Source: Paenibacillus aurantius (GTDB lineage Bacteria > Bacillota > Bacilli > Paenibacillales > NBRC-103111). Taken from it: DNA of 64,000 nucleotides. The notes below the pieces were generated by a model. The model saw nothing but the letters and a program-made list of their open reading frames with translations. It had not been told where the DNA came from and did no database searches. The DNA lies in the NCBI RefSeq assembly GCF_032268605.1, contig NZ_CP130318.1, positions 434,001 to 498,000 of the forward strand, written 5' to 3'. Positions 51,057 to 59,258 of the stretch are shown piece by piece; positions within the stretch are counted from its first letter, which is position 1, and each line of letters starts with the position of its first letter. A program made the translations under genes and the position numbers.

Positions 51057-51899
51057 TCAGTTGAGCAAAAACCGCTGGACCTGCCGGGCCACGGCAACCG
51101 GCTCCTGTTGATTTTCCGGCGACAAATGCTCCAAATCGGGGAGCTCAAGCATTTCGGCATGCGGCAGGGTGGTATGCAGGGTGCGGATCGTATCGGCGAC
51201 GAACGACGGGCTTTTGCCCCCGTAGGCGAGCAGGGTATGGGCATCAACTGTTTGGTAGCCCGCATAGGCTCCTTCCAAGCGCTGCACTTCCCGGTGCTCC
51301 CGTAAATTTTGCGGAAGCAGCTTCTTCATTTCGTCCCAGCGCGCACCGCGGACAAACAGACGCAGCATAAGATTAGCGTACCAAAGGGGCAGACGGGATA
51401 GAGGAGAGTGTCCCGTCCCTTGGACAAAGCTCGCAAAGGCTCCCCGGTCATCCTGGTTCCGGAGGGCCTTTTCGTAGCTGGCCAGCCAGTCCCAGGCACC
51501 AGGCTCGGACGTAAGGGACACGCCAGGTTCGTATACCGCGATTTTGCGGAACAGGCCGAGCGTACGCGCGGTTTCGAGCGCCACCAGCCCGCCGTAGCTG
51601 TGCCCGAACACATACTCCGCCCCGGTGGCCTGCTGTACCGCGGCGGTATCTTCGATTTCTTTGGCCATGCCGTAAGCTTCTCCCTGCGGGCCGCTTCTTC
51701 CCCTCCCTCGCCGGTCGATAAGATGGACCCGATACGCCCCCGCCAATTCAGCGCCAAACCGGGAAAAATGCTCCGATGTGCTGAGCGCCCCATGAATAAC
51801 GAGCACACCCGGCCCCTCCCCCAGGCTCTGATACCCGATCGTCGTTCCGTCCTTGGAAACAGCCGTTTCTGGCTTGAATAAAACAGCCGGGTTCTTCAT
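51057..51899 (-). CDS. Alpha/beta hydrolase (2), divergent from a TetR gene
   Basis: 280-residue hydrolase. The nucleophile is Ser101 in VFGHSYGGLVALE, the oxyanion loop VLVIHGALSTSEHF, and DRRGRGRSGPQG is the typical strand-4 loop. The histidine is in LPDLEHLSPENQQ. ATG 51899 follows AAAGAGGGA; an ATG six codons earlier lacks a site. Its promoter overlaps an ATTGAA-N6-TTCAAT operator, identical in design to one in the divergent TetR promoter, so it is the probable target of that regulator, for instance detoxifying the effector. Confidence 0.9.
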   Translation of the reverse strand: MKNPAVLFKPETAVSKDGTTIGYQSLGEGPGVLVIHGALSTSEHFSRFGAELAGAYRVHLIDRRGRGRSGPQGEAYGMAKEIEDTAAVQQATGAEYVFGHSYGGLVALETARTLGLFRKIAVYEPGVSLTSEPGAWDWLASYEKALRNQDDRGAFASFVQGTGHSPLSRLPLWYANLMLRLFVRGARWDEMKKLLPQNLREHREVQRLEGAYAGYQTVDAHTLLAYGGKSPSFVADTIRTLHTTLPHAEMLELPDLEHLSPENQQEPVAVARQVQRFLLN

Positions 51900-51922
51900 G
51901 CGTATCCCTCTTTCCATTATTG

Positions 51923-51940
51923 ATTGAAATTTAATTCAAT
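51923..51940. promoter_or_regulatory. TetR operator 1, hydrolase side
   Basis: ATTGAA-ATTTAA-TTCAAT, an 18-bp inverted repeat, overlapping the minus-strand -10 edge and the expected transcript start. Confidence 0.8.
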
Positions 51941-51967
51941 AATAAACGTGCCGACGAATTCGGTCAA
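51939..51967 (-). promoter_or_regulatory. Promoter of the divergent hydrolase gene
   Basis: On the minus strand TTGACC (51967-51962) and TATTAT (51944-51939) with a 17-bp spacer. Confidence 0.75.
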
Positions 51968-51974
51968 CCGGAAA

Positions 51975-52004
51975 TTGGCATTCGAGGCGAGCATCCTTTA
52001 CAAT
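51975..52004 (+). promoter_or_regulatory. Promoter of the TetR gene
   Basis: TTGGCA (51975-51980) and TACAAT (51999-52004) with an 18-bp spacer. Confidence 0.72.
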
Positions 52005-52020
52005 TGAAATTATATTCAAT
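52003..52020. promoter_or_regulatory. TetR operator 2, regulator side
   Basis: ATTGAA-ATTATA-TTCAAT, same half sites and spacing as operator 1, covering the -10 and start region of the TetR gene; implies autorepression. Confidence 0.8.
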
Positions 52021-52035
52021 GCTAGGAGCCTGATT

Positions 52036-52629
52036 ATGCCGAAACAGAAGGAACAGTTCGAGGAAATGCGCCTGCAGACGATCCAGAAGCTCCAAAAGGC
52101 CGGGCTGAAGCTGTTCGCCCAAAAAGGCCTGGCGGCCACGAATATTAAAGAGATTGCCAAGGAAGCGCAGGTCAGCCTGGGGCTCCTCTACCATTACTAT
52201 TCCTCCAAAGAAGAGCTGTATCTGTCCCTTGCCAACGAAGCAATGGAGAAATCCCGGCTGTTGGCGGAGCAAATGAATCAGCTGGAGGGAAGCGTGGGGG
52301 ACAAGCTTTCTCTATTCGTGGAGGCTTTCCTTAACGGGGTTCAAAAAGAGGATGGAATCTACTACTTCATCATCATTTCGCAGCTTTTTGAAACGGGAAA
52401 CCCGGAAGCCGACCGCCAGCTGCTGGATAAGAAGCGGCAGGCGATTGAGAATTTGGCCCGGCTCGTGGAACAGGGGCAAAAAGACGGCGAGTGCGTGGAG
52501 GGCGATCCCTTCCAGCTGGCCGCTGCCCTTATCTCCGCCACCCAAGGGATTGCTTCCTTCCGACTGATGTTCGGAGAGGGATTCGGACTGCCGGACAAGA
52601 GCATTCTCCTGCGCATCTTAACGAAATGA
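52036..52629 (+). CDS. TetR/AcrR family transcriptional regulator
   Basis: 197 residues. The N-terminal helix-turn-helix is ALKLFAQKGLAATNIKEIAK-type (here GLKLFAQKGLAATNIKEIAK), followed by SLGLLYHYYSSKEELYLSLA. The ligand-binding half is helical, with FIIISQLFETGNPEA. It is divergent from the hydrolase at 51057, and paired identical operators cover both promoters. Probably represses itself and the hydrolase until a ligand is bound. Confidence 0.93.
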   Translation: MPKQKEQFEEMRLQTIQKLQKAGLKLFAQKGLAATNIKEIAKEAQVSLGLLYHYYSSKEELYLSLANEAMEKSRLLAEQMNQLEGSVGDKLSLFVEAFLNGVQKEDGIYYFIIISQLFETGNPEADRQLLDKKRQAIENLARLVEQGQKDGECVEGDPFQLAAALISATQGIASFRLMFGEGFGLPDKSILLRILTK

Positions 52630-52716
52630 CCGGCTGCCTCCAAGCGGGCCGCTTTCAAACGGGGAAGCTTTTGTGATACGGTTAATAGAAAACGGAGCAG
52701 GCAGGAGGGATGGAAG

Positions 52717-52884
52717 GTGGAAGAGGAGCGGAAGAATAGAGAAGCCCTCCTGGAAGCCAGGATTCTGGAACTGGAGGCCGAGAACGCCCGGCTGAAAAGA
52801 GAGCTGGCCCGGCTGCGGGAGCAGCGGAAATCCGCTTCCCAAGGAAGCATGTCAAGCCGGCTTAAGGACGCCTTGAGGGAATAG
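52717..52884 (+). CDS. Short coiled-coil protein, 55 residues
   Basis: GTG 52717 follows GGAGGGA by 6 bp and opens a 55-codon frame ending at TAG 52884. Residues 8-38 form heptads with Leu/Ile at regular positions (LLEARILELEAENARLKREL), a leucine-zipper-like helix. The tail QGSMSSRLKDALRE is hydrophilic. No DNA-binding region is evident. It lies 23 bp before the rhodanese gene, which has its own ribosome site, so the two are probably co-transcribed. Function unknown; resembles small DivIC/zipper-like helices only in general form. Confidence 0.65.
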   Translation: MEEERKNREALLEARILELEAENARLKRELARLREQRKSASQGSMSSRLKDALRE

Positions 52885-52907
52885 AAGCCATAAGGAGGAG
52901 TTCCACT

Positions 52908-53408
52908 ATGAGCGATCAGGACTACCGCACCGCATCGGAAGGACGGCCGGAGGAGTCGAAAGAATCGAAGGAGTCGAAGGCGAATAAAGAGGGCTCGTCC
53001 GTAGAGGCCTCTGAGGCACAAGAGCAGCGGACGTCGATAGGAGAACAAGCTCAAGCGGCTGAAAGCGTTACGGTCACGCCTCACGCGCTTCGGGAGCGGC
53101 TCGCCCAAGGCGAGGAGCTGTTCTTCCTCGACGTACGGGATCCTGACAAGTACGCCGCGGGCAGCTTTACCCACGAGAGCGGGAGGGCGGTCAACTTTCC
53201 CTATGCCGTTATGCAGGAGGAGGCGGCTGCTAGAACGGGCGCGGAAAGCTGGGAGGACAAGCTTCCCCGGAAGGGCCGGATCGTCACGGTCTGCACCACG
53301 GGAGGAAAAGCGGGAAAGGCCGCCGCTCTTCTTCGCAGCAAGGGCTTCGACGCCGTTTCGCTGGAGGGGGGCCTGACGGCCTGGAAGGCGGGGGAGAGTG
53401 AAGGGTGA
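52908..53408 (+). CDS. Rhodanese-like domain protein
   Basis: 166 residues. Residues 1-60 are a charged, disordered Glu/Ser/Lys tail with ESKESKESKANKEG repeats. Residues 63-160 form a rhodanese fold: LFFLDVRDPDKYAAGSFTHE and the active-site loop VCTTGGKAGKAAALLRSKG with the catalytic cysteine, ending LEGGLTAWKAG. The loop is CTTGGKA, compatible with sulfur transfer. AAGGAGGAG precedes ATG 52908. Cytosolic; the partner is unknown. Confidence 0.88.
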   Translation: MSDQDYRTASEGRPEESKESKESKANKEGSSVEASEAQEQRTSIGEQAQAAESVTVTPHALRERLAQGEELFFLDVRDPDKYAAGSFTHESGRAVNFPYAVMQEEAAARTGAESWEDKLPRKGRIVTVCTTGGKAGKAAALLRSKGFDAVSLEGGLTAWKAGESEG

Positions 53409-53487
53409 TCCCCTTTCCATTTGATTAACGGTACGTTTCTATGAGAAACTAATAGAAAGCGAATACATAAGGAGGCGGAACAGGGAC

Positions 53488-54405
53488 ATGAGAAAGATCA
53501 ACCTGGGAACGAGCGGGCTGGAAGTGCCGGTTGTAGCAGTCGGCTGCATGCGGATCAAGTCACTGGAGAAGAAGGAAACGGAGCGTTTTATCCGGACGGC
53601 CATGGAGGAAGGGGCCGACTTCTTTGATCACGCGGATATTTATGGTGGCGGCACTTGCGAGGAACTGTTTGCGGACGCTATCAACATGAATACCGAGATT
53701 CGGGAGAAGATGATTCTTCAATCCAAGTGCGGCATCCGCAAAGGGATGTTCGATTTCTCCAAAGACTACATCCTCGAGTCGGTGGACGGCATTCTGAAGC
53801 GGCTGAAAACCGATTACCTGGACGTGCTGCTGCTGCACCGTCCGGACGCCCTGGTCGAACCGGAAGAGGTGGCGGAAGCATTCGACCGTCTGGAAAGCTC
53901 GGGCAAGGTGCGGCATTTCGGGGTCTCCAACCAGAACCCGATGCAGATTCAGCTGCTGAAGAAATTCGTGAAGCAGCCGATCGTCGCCAACCAGCTGCAG
54001 CTGAGCATTACGAACGCGACTATGATCTCTAGCGGCATCAACGTCAACATGGGCAACGAGTCTGCTGTGAACCGCGATGGAAGCGTCCTGGATTTCTGCC
54101 GGCTTCATGACATTACCATCCAGCCTTGGTCGCCGTTCCAATTCGGGTTCTTCGAAGGGGTATTCCTCGGCAGCGAGAAATTCCCGGAGCTGAATCAGAA
54201 GATTGACGAAATCGCCGCCAAGTATGACGTGACCAACACGACGATTGCCATGGCCTGGCTGCTCCGGCATCCGGCCAACATGCAGCCGGTTACGGGAACG
54301 ACGGACCTCGGACGGCTGAAGGATTGCCTCAAAGCAAGCGAGATCCGCTTGACCCGCCAAGAGTGGTATGAAATCTACCGCGCGGCCGGCAACGTACTTC
54401 CTTAA
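53488..54405 (+). CDS. Aldo/keto reductase (YdhF-like)
   Basis: 305-residue NADPH-dependent reductase with the full catalytic tetrad: Asp47 and Tyr52 in FFDHADIYGGG, Lys80 in MILQSKCGI and His117 in VLLLHRPD. RHFGVSNQNPMQIQLL and the cofactor region PVTGTTDLGRLKDCLKASEI match the YdhF branch. AAGGAGG precedes ATG 53488. Monocistronic, followed by a strong terminator. It reduces aldehydes or ketones; the physiological substrate is unknown. Confidence 0.93.
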   Translation: MRKINLGTSGLEVPVVAVGCMRIKSLEKKETERFIRTAMEEGADFFDHADIYGGGTCEELFADAINMNTEIREKMILQSKCGIRKGMFDFSKDYILESVDGILKRLKTDYLDVLLLHRPDALVEPEEVAEAFDRLESSGKVRHFGVSNQNPMQIQLLKKFVKQPIVANQLQLSITNATMISSGINVNMGNESAVNRDGSVLDFCRLHDITIQPWSPFQFGFFEGVFLGSEKFPELNQKIDEIAAKYDVTNTTIAMAWLLRHPANMQPVTGTTDLGRLKDCLKASEIRLTRQEWYEIYRAAGNVLP

Positions 54406-54429
54406 GGGATCGGCTGGATAAGAAAAAAG

Positions 54430-54456
54430 AAAGGCACCTCGCGGGAGGTGCCTTTT
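54430..54456 (+). terminator. Rho-independent terminator of the aldo/keto reductase gene
   Basis: AAAGGCACCTC pairs with GAGGTGCCTTT around a GCGG-type loop, ending TTTT. Confidence 0.94.
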
Positions 54457-54464
54457 GCTGTGCC

Positions 54465-54510
54465 GGTGCTTTAGCCGGTAACGGGGCCGGCGGTTAAGCC
54501 TTCGCAGGCG
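54465..54510. repeat. Dispersed intergenic repeat, copy E (diverged)
   Basis: GTGCTTTAGCCGGTAAC differs from the core at two of 17 positions, followed at the same spacing by GGCG and then TTAAGCCTTCG, which parallels AAGCCTCCG of copy B and AAGCCCTCG of copy D. Confidence 0.55.
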
Positions 54511-54661
54511 GGATAGGGGCAGGGGAGGAACCTCCTTGGCGGGATGGAACAGGCGTGTCTTCCCCGAGGCGAGGACGCCTGCCCAGCTTATCTCCCATGG
54601 GGAAAGAGGAGCCGCGGAAACGTCCGCCCCGTGTCCAACCGACCTGTGTAAGCCGGGAGGT

Positions 54662-55669
54662 TCAGCCGGAGCCATGGGCTTCTTCCCCATGGGAAGCCTT
54701 CCAGTCGGCCAGCAGCTCGCGCTCCCGTCCGGCCTCCAATCCGGCCTTCCACTCCGTATCTGCCTGGCGGGAGGCCGACCAAGCCAGCGTGTCCCGGATG
54801 GTCGACGGGAGTCTCCGGATGGAGAGCCCTGCGTGGAAGGCCTTGGAGCTGTCGGCGGCGAACAGCCCGATCTGGCTGTCGGAGGGGATCCAGAGCGGGA
54901 GCTCGATCCAGACGCCTACCTCGCGATCCAGAAGGAATTCCTCGCTCACCCAGATAAAACGGGCATCCGAGCCGCTCACCCGGCGGCATTCCTCCACCAC
55001 CCGTTCCATCGTGTACGTTCCGCCGCTCGCGTTGTAGAGGCCGGTTTCCCCCTCGGCGATCATGCGGAGGATCCAATCCGCGAGGTCCCGCACGTCGATG
55101 ACCTGCACCTGCCGTTCGGGAGGGGCGGGCACCACCACCTCCCCTCCCTGGGCGATGCGGTGCGGCCAATACGTGAACCGGTCGGACGGATCGAACGGGC
55201 CGACGATGAGACCCGGGCGGATGTGGAGCACCCTTCCCGGCATCGCCTCCTCCGCGGCCATCTCACACAAGGCCTTCAGCGCCCCGTAATGGGCGGAGAC
55301 GTCCTCGGAGCCGGGCTCCGTGAGCAGCGCCGGTGGGTCCTCCTCCCGGATGTTCTCCCGTTCGAGATCGGCGTAAGCGGAAAGGCTGGAGATAAAGGTA
55401 TAGTGGTCGGTAAAATCGGCCAAAAGCCCGGCGGTCGCCCGTACCTGCCGCGGCACAAAGCCGGACGTATCGATAACAGCGTCCCACCGGCGTCCCTTCA
55501 GCGCATCCAGCCGCCCGTCGCGGTCGCCGGTCAGGTGCTCCGCCTCCGGGAAGAGTCCGGGGTTCTCCAGCCCGCGGTTAAACAGCGTAACCTCATGACC
55601 GGCCTTCAGAGCGGCTTCGGCCAGGTGCCTTCCGAGAAATTTGGTTCCTCCGAGAATGAGAAGCTTCAT
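54662..55669 (-). CDS. NAD-dependent epimerase/dehydratase (extended SDR)
   Basis: 335-residue Rossmann protein. The cofactor loop is LLILGGTKFLGRHLAEAALK (GGTxFxGxxxA), followed by VTLFNRG (NADP-type arginine) and a WDAVIDTSGFVPRQVRATAG strand. SSLSAYADLE and YGALKALCE provide the Ser, Tyr and Lys of the active site (YxxxK). The family acts on nucleotide sugars or flavonoid-like substrates, and the GGTKFLG start is common in Bacillota reductases of unknown substrate. Repeat copy D and its promoter region lie upstream. Confidence 0.88.
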   Translation of the reverse strand: MKLLILGGTKFLGRHLAEAALKAGHEVTLFNRGLENPGLFPEAEHLTGDRDGRLDALKGRRWDAVIDTSGFVPRQVRATAGLLADFTDHYTFISSLSAYADLERENIREEDPPALLTEPGSEDVSAHYGALKALCEMAAEEAMPGRVLHIRPGLIVGPFDPSDRFTYWPHRIAQGGEVVVPAPPERQVQVIDVRDLADWILRMIAEGETGLYNASGGTYTMERVVEECRRVSGSDARFIWVSEEFLLDREVGVWIELPLWIPSDSQIGLFAADSSKAFHAGLSIRRLPSTIRDTLAWSASRQADTEWKAGLEAGRERELLADWKASHGEEAHGSG

Positions 55670-56038
55670 GCGGGTACCCCCTTGTCTATAAGTTGGATGG
55701 ACAGAGCCTTCGTATCGTTATATTCTAGTGGCTTATCCGGCAGCCTGGTGCCTTATCCGCGAGTGTGGGTCTGGTTCGCTAATGGTTTTCGTACGAATAC
55801 GAGGGCTTATCGCCAACAAAGTTACCGGATAAGGCACTTGATGCTAAAATAGAAGGATACATGCCTATGATCTCTTTACCCCATCTCCCCCGGGTTCTCC
55901 CAAACAACAAAGAGAAGGGAGCCCGCGTGAAGACGGACCCGCCGTTTGGCGTAGGCCTTTTTCTGGAGGAGAGGGTTGAAAGGGACGGAAAGGGCAGAAG
56001 CTGTTAGAAGGAAAGTTACCTAAAGAGGGGGACCATCC
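55670..56038. other. 369-bp intergenic region between the divergent epimerase and adenine deaminase genes
   Basis: About 115 bp is repeat copy D; the remainder is GC-rich leader with the ribosome site GAGGGGG before the adenine deaminase. No coding frame is convincing here. Confidence 0.65.
55726..55838. repeat. Dispersed intergenic repeat, copy D (compound)
   Basis: Two direct partial cores (TAGTGGCTTATCCGG at 55726 and GTGCCTTATCCG at 55748) face one inverted full core ending AAGGCACT at 55838. Read on the minus strand the inverted end matches copy B at 28 of 29 positions. Confidence 0.8.
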
Positions 56039-57862
56039 ATGACAACCAACCGATATGCCAGGCCGCCGCTTGCGGACGGTGTGCCCGATCTTGTCGCGAC
56101 GGCGCGCGGGGATAAGGCGGCTACTCTCGTCATCCGCAACGCCACCCTGGTAAACGTGTGCTCGGGCGAGCTTCAAGAAAGAATCTCCGTTGCCGTTCAA
56201 GGGGCCCGAATTGCCTACGTCGGGAAGAACGCCGACGCCCTGATCGGCCCCGATACGGAGGTTATCGAAGCGGAAGGCCGTTACTTGGCACCCGGGTTTC
56301 TCGACGGGCACTGCCACATCGAGAGCACGCAGCTCACGGTGACCGGCTTCGCGGAAGCGGTACTGCCGCTCGGCACGACGGGAGGGTTCTTCGATCCGCA
56401 CGAGATTACGAACGTGCTCGGGCTGCCCGGTCTCCGGCTGATGCTCGACGAAGCGCGGGGGACGCCGCTCGCGGCGTATATGCAGGTACCGTCCTGCGTG
56501 CCGTCGACCGGCCCCGAGCTGGAGACGAGCGGTGCCTTCATCGGCCCTGACGAGGTGACCGAGGCGTTCACCTGGGGGCCGGATATGATCGCGCTCGGCG
56601 AGGTCATGAATTTCCCAGGCGTCGTGTACGGCGACCCGAAGATGCTGGGAGAGATTCAGGCGACGCTGCGCGCGGGCCGGTCGGTCGACGGCCATTTCAC
56701 GTGGCCGTCCGATGATCCGCGGCTCGCGGCTTATGCCGCGGCGGGCGTCACCGGCGACCACGAGTGCACGACGGCGGATGACGTGATCGAGCGGGTGCGC
56801 CTCGGCATGTACGCGAAGATGCGCCGCGGCTCCGCGTGGCACGATGTCGCCGAGACGATCAAGGCGCACACCGAGCGGCGGATCGATACGCGGCGGATGA
56901 TGCTCGTCACGGACGACCGCAGCTCGGAATCGCTGAAGGACGAAGGCCACATGGACTTCGTGCTCCGGCACGCGATTCAGCAGGGGGTCAACCCCGTGAC
57001 GGCCATCCAAATGGCGACGATCAATACCGCGGAGCGCTTCGGCGTGGCGCGAGACGTCGGCGCGGTCATCCCGGGCGCGTTCGCCGACATGGTGCTGCTC
57101 GACGGCCCGCTGGCCGACGTGCGGGTCGCGCTGACGGTGGCCGCCGGGCAGGTCGTCGCCCGTGACGGCAGGCTCACCGCCGAGCTGACCCCGTACGCCT
57201 ACCCGGAAGCGGCGGTCCGCTCCGTGCACCTCGCCCATGAGGTGCGGCCGGACGACTTCCGCATCGCGGCGCCGATCGGGGCGGGCACGCTCCGGGCCCG
57301 CGTGATCGAGGTGCGCGAGAACCACGTCGAGACGCGGGAGCGGCAGGAGTCCGTGGCCGTGGCGGGCGGCTTCGTGAAGCTCGATCCGGCCGGCGGCCTG
57401 TGCAAGATCGCCGTTATCGAGCGCCACCGCGGCACCGGCTCGCAGAGCGTCGGGCTTGTGTCGAAGATCGGCTTCCACCGGCCCGCGGCGATCGCGATGA
57501 CCGTCGCGCACGACAGCCACAACCTGCTCGTCATCGGCAACGACGACGGGCTGATGGCGGAAGCCGCCAACCGGGTGGCGGCTCTGAACGGCGGAGTGGC
57601 CGTCGTGACGGAGGATGGGGCGGACGAGTTCCCGCTGCCGGTGGCCGGGCTCATGTCGGACGCTCCGTTCGACACGGTGGCGGAGCAGTCCCGCGGCATT
57701 TCACGGGCCCTCCAGCAGGCGGGCTGCACCATGAACTATGCGTTCATGACGCTGTCGCTGCTTGCTCTGGTCGTCATTCCGGAGCTGCGCATCTCGGATA
57801 AAGGGCTGGTGCGCATATCGGCCGACGGCTTTGCGAAGGTTTCGCTTTTTGTAGAGGGGTAA
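56039..57862 (+). CDS. ade: Adenine deaminase
   Basis: 607-residue amidohydrolase converting adenine to hypoxanthine and ammonia in purine salvage. Metal-site motifs: APGFLDGHCHIESTQLT, FDPHEITNVLGLPGLR, ALGEVMNFPGVVYGDPKML and GDHECTTADDVIERVRLGMY, then VTDDRSS. The C-terminal adenine-deaminase domain contains VKLDPAGG and GLVSKIGFHRPAAIAMTVAH. GAGGGGG precedes ATG 56039. The middle of the gene is visibly richer in GC than its neighbours. YerA-type paralogues look similar, so activity on adenine is likely but not certain. Confidence 0.82.
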   Translation: MTTNRYARPPLADGVPDLVATARGDKAATLVIRNATLVNVCSGELQERISVAVQGARIAYVGKNADALIGPDTEVIEAEGRYLAPGFLDGHCHIESTQLTVTGFAEAVLPLGTTGGFFDPHEITNVLGLPGLRLMLDEARGTPLAAYMQVPSCVPSTGPELETSGAFIGPDEVTEAFTWGPDMIALGEVMNFPGVVYGDPKMLGEIQATLRAGRSVDGHFTWPSDDPRLAAYAAAGVTGDHECTTADDVIERVRLGMYAKMRRGSAWHDVAETIKAHTERRIDTRRMMLVTDDRSSESLKDEGHMDFVLRHAIQQGVNPVTAIQMATINTAERFGVARDVGAVIPGAFADMVLLDGPLADVRVALTVAAGQVVARDGRLTAELTPYAYPEAAVRSVHLAHEVRPDDFRIAAPIGAGTLRARVIEVRENHVETRERQESVAVAGGFVKLDPAGGLCKIAVIERHRGTGSQSVGLVSKIGFHRPAAIAMTVAHDSHNLLVIGNDDGLMAEAANRVAALNGGVAVVTEDGADEFPLPVAGLMSDAPFDTVAEQSRGISRALQQAGCTMNYAFMTLSLLALVVIPELRISDKGLVRISADGFAKVSLFVEG

Positions 57863-57920
57863 CCGGCTGAGAGGGTTGGTTGGGCTGCAACCGAATAGAG
57901 AAGGGAATGAGGAGAGAAGC

Positions 57921-58535
57921 ATGCGCGCATGGGGAAGAAGAATTCGCCGCCTGCTGACCGCCTTAGCCGCTCTCGTGCTGCTGGCCGGGGCCTACTTCGG
58001 GCTCATGAGCGGGAAGGTTCTGTCCGTCTGGCGGACGTCGCACGGGGTGCCGAGCGACTGCGCCATCGTCCTCGGAGCCGCCGCCTGGAACGGCAAGCCG
58101 AGCCCCGCGCTCCGGGAGCGGCTCGACATTGCCGTAGAGGTGTACCGGCGGAAGCTGGCCAGCCACCTCATTCTTTCCGGCGGCCGGGCAGCGGGAGAAA
58201 AGCTGTCCGAGGCGCAGGTGATGAAGAATTACCTGGTGTCCCAGGGCGTGCCGGCAGCGGCCCTCCTTGTGGAGGACCGGTCGTACAGCACGATGGAGAA
58301 CCTCGAGAACAGCAAAGCGATCATGGACCGCGAAGGGTACCGGAGTGCGGTGCTCGTCACTCACGGCTTCCATGCCCTGCGCGCCTCCTTGATGGCCCGG
58401 AGCCTCGGCATCCGGACGTCGGTGGAGCCGGTGCAGATCCGGCCGATCAACCTGAAGTACTATGTGCTTCGGGAGTGCGCGGGGATTGCTTTTTTCGAGG
58501 TGGATGCTTTGCGGCGTAAATGGTTGGGGACGTGA
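57921..58535 (+). CDS. YdcF/SanA-like membrane protein (DUF218)
   Basis: 204 residues: one N-terminal membrane helix (LLTALAALVLLAGAYFGLM), then an extracellular DUF218 domain. CAIVLGAAAWNGKPSPALRE and HLILSGGRAAGEKLSEAQVM are the family motifs, with ILVT-type strand SAVLVTHGFHALRASLMARS near the end. ATG 57921 follows GAGGAGAG. The family is linked to cell-envelope functions; the biochemical role is unknown. It lies 58 bp after adenine deaminase, perhaps co-transcribed. Confidence 0.86.
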   Translation: MRAWGRRIRRLLTALAALVLLAGAYFGLMSGKVLSVWRTSHGVPSDCAIVLGAAAWNGKPSPALRERLDIAVEVYRRKLASHLILSGGRAAGEKLSEAQVMKNYLVSQGVPAAALLVEDRSYSTMENLENSKAIMDREGYRSAVLVTHGFHALRASLMARSLGIRTSVEPVQIRPINLKYYVLRECAGIAFFEVDALRRKWLGT

Positions 58536-58547
58536 AGGAACGCAAAA

Positions 58548-58580
58548 GAAGCCATTCCCGATGGCCGGGAGTGGCTTTTT
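58548..58580 (+). terminator. Rho-independent terminator of the YdcF-like gene
   Basis: GCCATTCCC pairs with GGGAGTGGC (one G-T pair), followed by five T. Confidence 0.88.
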
Positions 58581-58641
58581 CGCATGGATTCTTTTTTTAG
58601 CTTGGCCTTAAGGCCCATCCCAAAATAAGGCGGCGCTCCCA

Positions 58642-58670
58642 TTGTAGAGTCGTCTCTACTCTCGTATACT
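58642..58670 (+). promoter_or_regulatory. Promoter of the secreted protein gene
   Basis: TTGTAG (58642-58647) and TATACT (58665-58670) with a 17-bp spacer. Confidence 0.6.
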
Positions 58671-58748
58671 GGTTCCCAATCAATCCCGACCAACCGGGAG
58701 GGATATAGAGTGAGGTTTGCAAAAAATCTATTAAAGGAGAGTAGAAGA

Positions 58749-59219
58749 ATGAAGAAGAAAAACGGACTCATCGGCCTGGCGCTTCTGGTTATCCTGGTCT
58801 TCCTGACTGCACCGGTGCAGCCATCCCTCAGCGCGGGCGAGGGGGAATCCAACGGAATTGGGGCGAGCGCGCTGAGCGGCCAGTTCCACTTGGACCATCA
58901 AGTGAAGATCTACGTCCCATCCACGGTGAACGGCTCCACCCCCATCCCCAAGGAAGTCCACGATCAGTACGTTGATCAAGCGCTGGAGAAATTCTCGGGC
59001 TGGTTTGGCGGAGCGACGGCCGTGGACGGACAGGGGGCGTGGGTGGATGACAGCCAGAAGCTGATCAAGGAGAACGTGACGATCGTCTATGCTTTTGCCG
59101 AGAAGCTGGACAAGACCGCCATCAACCAGGTAGTCGACTATGCCGAAGCTATGAAGAAGGAGCTCTCCCAGTCCGCAATTTCCCTCGAAGTGGACGGCCG
59201 GATGTATTTCATCGAATAG
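58749..59219 (+). CDS. Secreted protein, DUF3574-like
   Basis: 156 residues. ATG 58749 follows AAAGGAGAG; a frame extending 13 codons upstream lacks a site. A signal peptide (MKKKNGLIGLALLVILVFLT then APVQPSLSAG) is clear, with a probable type I cleavage near residue 31. The mature part IPKEVHDQYVDQALEKFSGW and DGQGAWVDDSQKLIKENVTI resembles the DUF3574 pattern of a helix followed by a GxW turn and a strand. Function unknown. Its own promoter lies upstream. Confidence 0.68.
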   Translation: MKKKNGLIGLALLVILVFLTAPVQPSLSAGEGESNGIGASALSGQFHLDHQVKIYVPSTVNGSTPIPKEVHDQYVDQALEKFSGWFGGATAVDGQGAWVDDSQKLIKENVTIVYAFAEKLDKTAINQVVDYAEAMKKELSQSAISLEVDGRMYFIE

Positions 59220-59231
59220 CTCTGCACACCC

Positions 59232-59258
59232 AAAAAGGGAGAGGCTTAAACCTCTCCC
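59232..59258 (-). terminator. Rho-independent terminator of the methyltransferase gene
   Basis: GGGAGAGG (59237-59244) pairs with CCTCTCCC (59251-59258); on the minus strand five T follow. The stem overlaps the last codons and stop of the gene. Confidence 0.85.

Noticed and set aside
54536-55852. 438-codon plus-strand frame over the epimerase gene
   Set aside because: Overlaps a clear SDR enzyme on the minus strand and shows no domain.
55865-57520. 551-codon antisense frame over adenine deaminase
   Set aside because: His/Arg/Asp-rich shadow typical of very high GC; the deaminase motifs are on the other strand.
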